From Unio delphinus (Eukaryota; Mollusca; Bivalvia; Unionida; Unionidae), in the NCBI GenBank assembly GCA_029339505.1, contig JAQISU010000098.1, positions 2,334,001-2,398,000 of the forward strand: 64,000 nt of DNA. The letters are read 5' to 3'. The first letter of the stretch is position 1; the number at the start of each line of letters is the position of its first letter. The notes under the pieces were generated by a model. The model had not been told where the DNA came from and ran no database searches. It saw nothing but the letters and a program-made list of their open reading frames with translations. The translations under genes and the position numbers were made by a program. Shown here piece by piece: positions 55,660 through 64,000 of this stretch.

Positions 55660-58240
55660 ATCAGTATTCAACTGAAACCCCAAATCAATATGACTTTCTG
55701 TTCAAGTATAAATGGCTGTCATGTTATCCATATTGGATATACATTTAGGACCAGCTAGACATCACAGGAGTCTTGTAGTGAAAACCACATGTTGATATGA
55801 CCTTCTATTCAGGTGCAGTTGAAATTACAAGATTTATAAAATGATTGCTTTTGCAACTGTACTGGATGTGACATCATGTCAGATTGGCACCAATACTATT
55901 TGGGACCAATTAGCTATCAATAGAAATTATCTCAGTGGAAACCCAATGTTGAAATGATGCAGGAGTAGCAGCAATTAAACAAAATTCAAAATTACTATCA
56001 TGGTGGACATATTGGATATCAGACCAGCAAAAGTTTCATTAAGGACCAATTCGATATCATAGAAGTTCTTCATTGGAAACCCCATATGTATATGACCATC
56101 CAAGTATTAGGAGTAAGTATAACAAAATGTTAAAGATGGCCACTTTGGTAACCATACCGAGCAGCAAACCGGCTTAATTTTCACTTAGCATCAGCAACAT
56201 ATCCTAAGAATTTATTTAGTTGTCGACATTACCATCCATTCAGGAGAGGCAAAAACTAGATTTTCAAGATGGCCATTGTCATGGCCATATTGCAAGCCCC
56301 AAAACATCATTTCCATTAAGGACCAACTAGGGGCCCCAAGTGACTAAGTAGCCTAAAACACTTACCATTACGGATCACCACGATCTCACCTCTGTTTGTG
56401 TGGGATCAAGTCTCGGACTGTGACAATGAGGGTACATGAGAAAGCTTGCCAGCAGCTCCTTGTGGGTCAGTGGTTCTTTCTGGGATTTTCCTGGGTTCTT
56501 CCTCCACTATTATCTTGTGCTGAAAAATGGCACATAACCCTATAACAACAACAACAATAGGACCAACTAGACCATGGAATTAATGTATGTGTTATGTTTC
56601 AAGGCATGTAGTTTAAGTGGAGCAGCAAGAAAAACCTTGAGCTTACAGACCATAGCATAAGCTCTTCTGGTCTATGACCAGTACTGCTAAAAACTAAAAT
56701 AAAACAAGTCCCTTGATGAGACTGACACTAAAGGGGCAACCAATTTTCCCATGTATTCAAGATAAAAAATTTCTTACTTTAAAATACTGAATACTTGAAA
56801 TATCTGTGACTTTCTTCAGTAATATAATTTTCAAAATTAGCTGCAATGGTACACATACTGGATGTCAGCTTGGCACTGTTTTCATTTAGGACACAGTGGA
56901 CATCATCAGAAGCCTTTTCTTTGAAACCCCATGGCATAATGATCATCCATTCAGAGGATGTATTTTTTTTTGTGATTTTAAACAAAAGTTTGGCATCTAT
57001 AGATTGTGGACAAAATAGAAAGGAAATATGCATCAAAGAGACACATGGACATCATACTAAAATAAGCTGTGTTTTAGTTCCAATCCATGAAGTAACACAT
57101 GTCCCTTAAATGGACTGATCTTCTACTGGGTGAAAAGAATTTCCAAGAATCCAAAATCATCACTTCCTTATTACTGATGAGTGCTAAAACCTTTTTGGAT
57201 TTTCTTCAGATATAAAAAGATTTTCAAATGTGCTAATGTGGTACACACATTAGATGTCAGCTTGGCACAATTTTTTATCAGGTATACAGTGGACACCATT
57301 AGAAGCCTTTTGTTCAAAACACCATGGCATAATGATCATCCATTCAGAAGAAGTAACAACATGATTTTTAAGACAGCCGTCATGGCAGCCATTATGGAAT
57401 TTCAAATGATGTTATTTATTTCAGACCAACTAGGTATCATAAGAAGTCTACTGCTGAATGTTGATATACAGGAGGAGTAGAAATGATATTTTCAGGATAC
57501 GAGTTTCCATTCAGAGGCAGTAATGACAACAAGATTTTTAAGGCAGTTGATATGGCAGCCATTTTAATTTTATGACTGGTTCCATTTTTATTTACATCTT
57601 GGTGAAAATCCTATGACAATGATCATCCCCAATCTGGCCCTGAAGAGACAACATTTTTCAGACTGTTGTCATGGCACCTGTGTTGCATGTATATTAACTG
57701 GCAACCTGTTTATTTATGACCAACCAGGTATCATAATAAGTTTTTGGGTGAAAACCCTTTGCTGATAAATCATCCATTTTTGGAGACGAGATAACAATAT
57801 TTTAAATATATGATTTTCCACTCAGGAGTTGCAAATACAATATTTTCAAAATGGTTGTTATGGTGGCCATATTGGATGCAAGATTCACATCATTTTCATT
57901 TAAGATGAACTGGACATCATAAATTGTCTTCTGGTGAAAACACCACATCAATAAGACCTTTTGTTCAAGTAGAGTTGTGATAATTGATTTTAAAGATGGC
58001 TGCCATGGTGGCTATATTGGATGTCATTTTTATTGTAGACCAACTAGACATAATAAGTACTCCTTTAGAGATCAGATCAACACAATTTTCATTTATGACC
58101 AACTTGACATCACATAAAGTCTGTTAGTGGAAGCTCCATGTTGATACAACCATTATGTGGAGTAGTAATAACAATATTTTCAAAATGGATGCCATAGTGA
58201 CAATTATGGATTTCTAAACAGCACCATTTTCACTTCTGAA
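55660..58240 (+). repeat. Old ~140-bp tandem array 2
   Basis: This has the same unit as array 1: 'tttaggaccagctagacatc', 'gtgaaaaccacatgttgata' 'tgaccttc', 'ttttcaagatggccattgtc' and 'gccatattggatgtc'. Anchors lie near 55746, 55900, 56036, 56316, 56886, 57282, 57422, 57714, 57899, 58034 and 58093. A SINE A insertion occupies 56331-56558. ORFs inside are not coding. Confidence 0.8.
56331..56558 (+). repeat. SINE family A inserted into array 2
   Basis: The copy has a degenerate A box ('gtgactaagtagcctaaaac') and B box ('gggatcaagtctcgg'), family A body words, and the tail 'gtgctgaaaaatgg' with (AAC)n. It is flanked by the 12-bp duplication AGGACCAACTAG (56319-56330 and 56559-56570), which is the array's own consensus word. 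That proves the SINE came after the array. Confidence 0.92.
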
Positions 58241-58244
58241 TAAC

Positions 58245-59980
58245 TTAACCAAAGATGAATATGGATGTAAAGTTTCAAGGCAATCATTCAATAAGCTAAA
58301 GAGAGTAAAAAATAATACATTTTTGATAACTGATTCTTCATACTGTCACAAAATACAGTATTTATACATTTTGAATGTTATTGGCTTGATGATAATCTTA
58401 TGTAAATATTTTTTATTTAGAAAAATTATTTTAAAAAATGCTAATTAATTTACAAGGGCAAAAACACAGACAACTCAGTGCCCCACTGTGGTTCGTCTTT
58501 CTTAGTGAAATTTTTCAGCACAAGCATCCTAGGGTAATAAATAGTAAACCATTTTCATTTTGCTAACATTACCTAACTTCTGCAGTAATTAATACATGAG
58601 ACTTGGAATTAAACGATATTCCAGTGTCATGTATTGATACAATTCGCAATACACATCATGTGATACAATACAATAGCAATACAAATGTGACCTTGTTGGT
58701 CTTTTCATTTCTAGGTATATTAGTGATTTGGTGGTGCCATTATATGTGTGTTGACATAATGGTTGTATTTCCAGTATGCAGATTACAGATAAACATAGAT
58801 TTTATCATCTGTTCAGATGCCTTCCTCAACCTTTACAAGATATGAAGAAAAATACTTCCAAACACATTACCTGTTAGTGCCGAGTTTTAGACCATTTCAG
58901 GCTGACCCATTTTATCAGATGCAGCACTTATTTTTGGTCAGTCACCACATCCATTGTTTAGCACTGCATGAATGTTTTTAAAAAGTCTTGTTTAATGTCA
59001 TCACTTAAATTTAGAAGACACTGCATCTTTAAAACAAAAGAAATAGTGCCATTTCATCCTGCAAAGAAAATTTTGTCCAGAACAAGTCAATGTGTTGAGC
59101 AAAGATGACTAAAACCAAAATCCATCATACCGAAGTAACTGTACATGTAAAAAAACTACTGTCTACATAACATTTCTGCGGGGTGAAAAGGAAATCATTG
59201 ACAACACCTACTTCCTTCCCTTCTACAAATTAAAACAAGGTGACTAAAACTCCTGCAGACTGGAATCTGTTCCCTGGCCAGTTCTGTGCTAATGTTTGTT
59301 TTATCCTGTCATGTTCAGTCAATGATTATATATCTCAGTGTAAAATGAGACATTCCTTGTTCCTTATGTAGGAGGTAAGGACTTTACATGCCATTTATTA
59401 ACTATTGTTGATCCCTATCTATTTGGATCAAGTTTTAATCCAATGCTTCCAGTACACTTCATGGTTAGATGAATTCTCAATTTAAAGAATAAAAAGTCCA
59501 ACTAATAATTATTCATTACTGCTAAAAATTTAAGTAACTTGTACTGGGTAAGTATCATTCTGTGTAGATTCTGTACCTCTTGTATTAATATGGGTATCAA
59601 GATGGAAAATAATTCATATATCAATTTAATCATCTCAACACAAAATGATTCTTTTCGTAATCTTGTCCACACTCTTGCCATTCCTATTACAATGCATGGG
59701 AACATGATAACTGTTAAGAGCTGTACTGTTTAAAATAAACCAACAACACTGACATTCACAGCAACCAGGTGGAAAACATTCACTTTACTTCTCCAAAACA
59801 GCAAAGACTATCAGATTCCATGTATGGTCTGGCACCTAGACAAGTAATAACAGCCAAGGGAATACATCATTTTCAAGATTCTGGAGAACATTTTACAAAA
59901 ATGTAACACTAATCCAAGACAGTGAGTTTCTTTCACATATTTATTACTGTAATTTATCAATGATTCATACAAATAAACAA
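58245..59980. other. No gene seen
   Basis: Anonymous AT-rich, CpG-poor DNA. The frames at 58603 and 59502-59733 have no motif. Confidence 0.4.
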
Positions 59981-59984
59981 ACTA

Positions 59985-60140
59985 CCGTATTTTCGCGCAT
60001 ATAAGACGCGTCTTATACAACATTTTACACACCACGCAAAAAGTGATGCGTCTTATATATGGGTGCGTCTTATGTAAAATATTTTTACACAAATCGTCAA
60101 AACTCGCGTCTTATATACGGGTATATGCGCGAAAATACGG
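59985..60140. mobile_element. 156-bp MITE with 19-bp perfect TIRs, TA target
   Basis: CCGTATTTTCGCGCATATA at 59985-60003 is the exact inverse of 60122-60140, with TA on both sides (59983-59984 and 60141-60142), as for Tc1/mariner/pogo-type insertions. The interior carries several 'gcgtcttata' words. It is non-coding and CpG-rich, so it is probably young. Confidence 0.9.
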
Positions 60141-60142
60141 TA

Positions 60143-61258
60143 AGTATTTTTTTAACACGAACGACCGGTACAGTGTGTGATATTGAATGACGATTTTTGC
60201 GGTCGATATTCACGTTTCACGATTTTCATTCCTAGTTGGGTAAGTGTTCAGTAATTACCACGTGTACCAATCTAATGCAGGCCACTTCAAATTTAAAATC
60301 CTGTCGTTTCAATGTTTTGTATACCGTAGTTATTGCAGATCTACGTTTAGTCTGAGTAAATATTTTAAATTTAAATAATATAGTATGTTTACATAGTTTT
60401 GTTTATTGTTATTAATTATCACAGCAAAAACTACGGCGGCTATATTACCTATATACAAAAATGCAAATTGATCTCTCACTTATATATACCGGTAACAAGA
60501 TACTATTCCCACGTTTATATATGCTAAACACATACATCAGGCATTTATTTTTCTATGTACGGTACTAATCACACTCGCTGAAGACTTGGCCTCCTAGCAG
60601 ATCAATGAAGCCGCCTTTACATCTGGCGTTTATTGTTCTAGAATCTAGAAACCAGGTACCGGTACTCAACCCATCCACTATTGGCCCGGCGGCAGATAAG
60701 AATAAACAATAATCGTTGCGGTCCTGCCTCAGACAATTCTTTGATCTAAACTAAAAATGTTACAGAATTAATTGATTTATGTACATGTACTTGAACAGTT
60801 GTAACAGTGTATTGTTTGTTTCACTTTCTTCGCGTAAATGTATATCTGAGGCATCTAATAATGATAAAGAAAAGAATCCCGAAATAAAATATTCACCAAT
60901 TACCGGTATGTGTAGAAAGCCTGTTGCTCAACCTACTAATAAAAGGGCAGCTGTTTTGTTAACTGAGAATATATTCACATTCGTTTTATTGCCCTTCTTT
61001 GTCTTTTGTATCGGCGAGAAAATATAATGATTTACCGGTATATATTTGTTCAGTTGTCATTACAATATATACTTCTATTCATTAACCGCTGGACATCGTA
61101 GTTAATGCGAACTACTGATTACGTCAGTCGGTGTAACAAATAAACGCGCGTATTTGAAAATGAGTTCAGAAGCCATTTGAGTTTATTTATCTACCAGTAG
61201 TAAAAATAATATCTCAACACGAAGACCACAGACCAATTGGCAATTAAATACACGTTTT

Positions 61259-61306
<48 letters not shown>

Positions 61307-61500
61307 TAACAACATATTTTTAAAACGTTGAGCAGAATGAGACCGATTTTGTAAATTAGTACATTGAAAAAAATAATTATTTTTTCGTGTACGAATAATA
61401 ACATGAAATACGGTACATCCGACGGGTGATGAAACATTGGACAAATTTTCATTTATGATAAAGGAAAGGAAACCACTGGATATAAATTGCTCAGTGCGGC
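60143..61500. other. CpG-retaining region between two MITE ends
   Basis: CpG is several times denser than in the preceding 1.7 kb, with repeated 'taccggta' words (near 60488, 60655, 60901 and 61034). The plus frame 60779-61027 (82 codons) has a lysine/glutamate-rich middle ('EASNNDKEKNPEIKYSP') but no recognised domain. A (TC)n tract lies at 61261-61302. It may be the interior of a larger element ending at 61674, or an unmethylated promoter-like segment. Confidence 0.4.
61261..61302. repeat. (TC)n microsatellite
   Basis: About 21 uninterrupted TC units. Confidence 0.97.
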
Positions 61501-61511
61501 AGATGGCAGGC

Positions 61512-61674
61512 CGCGTGCGTCTTATGTAATTTTGTTTTACACAAATCGAGAAAACCCGCGTCTTATATATGGGTGCGTCTTATGTAAAATATTTTTACAC
61601 AAAGCGTCAAAACCCGCGTCTTATATACGGGTGCGTCTTATATTTGGGTGCGTCATATATGCGCGAAAATACGG
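61512..61674. mobile_element. MITE right-end copy, left end missing
   Basis: 'gcgtcttatatatgggtgcg' and following blocks repeat the interior of 59985-60140 in the same orientation. The end TATATGCGCGAAAATACGG (61656-61674) is identical to the right TIR, followed by TA. No matching left TIR precedes it nearby. The outermost inverse partner is at 59985, 1.69 kb away. Confidence 0.85.
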
Positions 61675-61809
61675 TAAGTTTGATTTCAACTATGTCCTTG
61701 TTGTCATGCAACTGACATCATTTTAAATAAACTGACATTATCATGGGTTGTCAGTTATATATATTGCACAACACTGAAAATCCTATCTTGGAGACTGTGA
61801 CTGGCTACC

Positions 61810-62005
61810 ATGTATTATATCTGCTTAAAAGTCAAACTGCAAACAAAATAGATCCTGATCTGCCATAATATAACGCATCTGAAGATCAAGGTCTTTTATT
61901 TGTTCAACTGATTACTCCTAATAAACTGCACAGAACCAGATCTGCTGGCACATTATGTGACAGCAGATCTGGGTCTGTGCAGTTTGCAGTTGGTCTAATG
62001 GTATA
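61810..62005 (-). repeat. Foldback MITE with near-perfect hairpin B
   Basis: The A half has 'atagatcctgatctgc' and partner 'agatcaaggtctttta'. The linker is 'actgattactcctaataaac'. Hairpin B is almost perfect: 61925-61947 pairs with 61961-61983 (one mismatch in 23) around a 13-nt loop 'gcacattatgtga'. This is one of the least decayed copies. Confidence 0.85.
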
Positions 62006-62389
62006 TTGGCATCCATGTAGCCCAACACCAGACAAGACCAGTGTTACATGGGTGAGAAAGTGCCCATCAAACTTATTTGGAACGTTCTTTAGGAATTTAT
62101 TACCAAATTTGTGACAATGAGACTTGCCTCAGTTTCTGGTTTGTTTTGGCTGGAATTGCTGGAGTTCAATCTAATTCATCATATTAATCCATGAAGGCCT
62201 GAATACATTCTACCTGGAAAGAGATAAAATATAAAATCCTACAATTTGGGATTTTTTTCAACATTCCTAAGAGCATAATTGTCCAAAATTATAGTTACTG
62301 GCAACAGAATTACAATGGATAAAAAAAAAAATTTCTCTTTAACACTATGGATTGCTTAAACATGAATTCTTGACCCAAGAATGTATGTG

Positions 62390-62395
<6 letters not shown>

Positions 62396-62467
<72 letters not shown>
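62396..62467. repeat. (TA)n microsatellite
   Basis: About 36 uninterrupted TA units, preceded by 'atgtatgtgtatg'. Confidence 0.97.
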
Positions 62468-62469
<2 letters not shown>

Positions 62470-62471
<2 letters not shown>

Positions 62472-62840
62472 CAGTCAGACTCTCACAACAGTTCTCTCTG
62501 ATTTGCAAAGTCCCTGGCATGTTTTAGCTATAGTTTTTACTCTACTTACAACCACTGATCAAGAAAGGAATGTGTGAAAGTATTTTCATCATTGGTTTCA
62601 TACTGGCTTTTCTTGGAAGATAATTAGCACCAATTAAAATTAGTAGAATGATAAATCAAAAGCTGTGGCTGAAGGTTGGTCTTCTTGTGCACAATTTATA
62701 AATCAGTTGCTTTTAGGAGCTGATGACAGATCTTCTGAATTTACTCCTACTTAAAAAATCTGGACCAATGGCAACTATCTCAACAATAGGCTTGACTTCT
62801 GTAGCAATTATATTAAATATGATATAATCCATTTGCACCA
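62470..62840. other. No gene seen
   Basis: Anonymous DNA between a microsatellite and a foldback MITE. Confidence 0.4.
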
Positions 62841-62845
62841 TCTTT

Positions 62846-63016
62846 TAAGTCAAATCTAAGTGCAAACTACACAGATCCAGATCTGCCATCCCATAGTGCA
62901 CCAGCAGATCTGGGTCTGTGAAGTTTGTTAGGATAAATCAGTAGAATCACATAGACCCTGATCTGCATATTTGTTGTATACAGTTTGACTCAATTTAGAA
63001 CTGAGTGTATATGGTA
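62846..63016 (+). repeat. Foldback MITE (B then shortened A)
   Basis: B arms 'acagatccagatctgcc' and 'cagcagatctgggtctgtga' flank the loop. The linker 'gttaggataaatcagtagaa' leads into 'atagaccctgatctgcat'. The A return arm is shortened to 'atttgttgtatac'. The ends are 'cttttaagtcaaat' and 'tagaactgagtgtatatgg'. Confidence 0.75.
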
Positions 63017-63283
63017 TTCCACATTTTTATACCACTCCCTGGTGCAATGATCTCATGGTTTTCCAAGAATAGACTCCCTCATCAGCTAGAAATGCAATTT
63101 TAGTTGGCCCCAAAACAAGATGAGGTGATGTGGAAGTAGGCAGTTAAGACAGATATCATCCAGTGTTTATTGAAATTCTGAGGAGAACTGTTTTATCTCA
63201 AGACAATTCCAAAATATCTCTCACACCCCCCCCCAACAGGTATGAATAGTTAATTCATAAAGTTGACAAGTGCTTGATTCAAC

Positions 63284-63582
63284 TGCTCCAATTGCCTAAA
63301 TGGTTAGAACATCCACCTTGGATGTGGGAGGTAACCGCTTTGAACCCAGTTGACTTAGAAAAATGGTACTTACAGCTGCCCCTCTTTGCACTCTGCATTA
63401 AGAGCTTAAGTGTTAGGACTGGTTGGCCTGGTGTCACGAAAATATGACTGGGTGGGACATGACGCTACATGTCTGCAGCATGATGCCCCAGTGCTAGACT
63501 GGACTTGAACTGTCATACTGCAGATATTGTGGCGATATGACTGAACATCTTTTAGTGCTATGTTAAAAATCTAATTCAAAGA
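63284..63582 (+). repeat. SINE family C, full-length copy
   Basis: A box 'tgcctaaatggttagaac', B box 'ccgctttgaaccc', body 'gtgttaggactggttggcct', 'gactgggtgggacatgac' and 'gcatgatgccccagtgctag', and tail 'gatatgactgaacatctttt' 'agtgctatgttaaaa' run in order. It is the best plus-strand reference for the family. Target duplication is not clear. Confidence 0.8.
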
Positions 63583-63589
63583 TACATTG

Positions 63590-64000
63590 TAAATTAAAAA
63601 TGAAATTTGTGATGCAAAGGCAAACTGACAGGTCCAATGCGGACCATATGAAGCTAAAGAAGAAAACATGACGTGTTTAAATTTTAACTAAGTTGTTTTT
63701 ATGACAAATTCAGCTTCAATCCATTAAGTCCTTTTATAGGGAAACAAAAGTTGTCATGTATCACAGTTCAGGTTTATTTTCTAATTTAAAAAAAAAACAA
63801 TATTTCCATGTATTTTCAATTTTATAAAATGTTGCCCATCTGAGGTCAAACAAGTAGTGTTCATGACAAAACTCGTTGGAAAATGTAAATTTTTCAAAAA
63901 GGTGCAGAACATTCCTACACTGTTGATCCAACTGGCATTGATCTCTGTAATTTCTAATCTAAATTGCAGTTAAGGATTTCCAAGTAAATTGTGTTCATAC
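63590..64000. other. No gene seen; fragment of a diverged repeat
   Basis: 'ttcagcttcaatccattaag' 'tccttttat' near 63708 resembles phrases in 20990-21760. Nothing else is recognised up to the end of the window. Confidence 0.35.

Noticed and set aside
56779..57480. Overlapping plus and minus ORFs of 85-99 codons
   Set aside because: They lie within the ~140-bp array, and the similar peptides at 56846 and 57181 reflect repeated units.

Overview
This window looks like a gene-poor, AT-rich stretch of animal nuclear DNA, intergenic or inside a very large intron. The best guess for the source is a mollusc, possibly a bivalve. Three things point that way: tRNA-headed SINEs whose 3' tails resemble the molluscan V-SINE type, many palindromic MITEs with many microsatellites and minisatellites, and the absence of prokaryotic gene organisation. 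I find no intact host protein-coding gene. Almost all short ORFs are chance ORFs or lie inside repeats. The only recognisable protein-coding remnants belong to transposable elements.

Layout. 1-4.2 kb is mostly anonymous, with one foldback MITE and one inverted repeat pair. 4.2-4.87 kb carries a decayed LINE reverse transcriptase on the minus strand. A SINE follows at 5.2 kb. The main landmark is a 3.85-kb DNA transposon at 5506-9354 with 14-bp terminal inverted repeats and a perfect 6-bp target duplication. It encodes a frameshifted hAT-like transposase (zinc finger, DDE-type catalytic region, CERLFS-type C-terminal motif). Its first 808 bp are tandemly duplicated, and the breakpoint falls exactly at the transposon end. 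9.5-25 kb holds SINE fragments, several copies of a foldback MITE, two CTCF-like motifs, a 35-bp minisatellite with a 5-unit higher-order period, and 42-bp and other small arrays. 25.2-27.1 kb and 55.7-58.2 kb are two old arrays of the same ~140-bp repeat. Around 27.7-28.4 kb are nested insertions: an 8-bp-TSD MITE inside a SINE, and a second MITE just beside it. 33-44 kb contains SINEs, a ~290-bp unnamed repeat family, and recent 76-bp and 40-bp tandem arrays. 44-59 kb continues with SINEs, foldback MITEs and a 21-bp minisatellite. 60-61.7 kb is a CpG-retaining island bounded by TA-flanked MITE ends.

The most unusual recurring element is the foldback MITE, with about 17-18 copies or fragments in 64 kb. 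It is a short TIR element carrying two (sometimes more) consecutive hairpin modules built from a shared GATCTGC-centred core. One hairpin, at 61925-61983, has a 23-bp stem with a single mismatch, of pre-miRNA-like size. No working multi-gene system is visible. The biology here is layered mobile elements, and the nesting gives a partial relative chronology.
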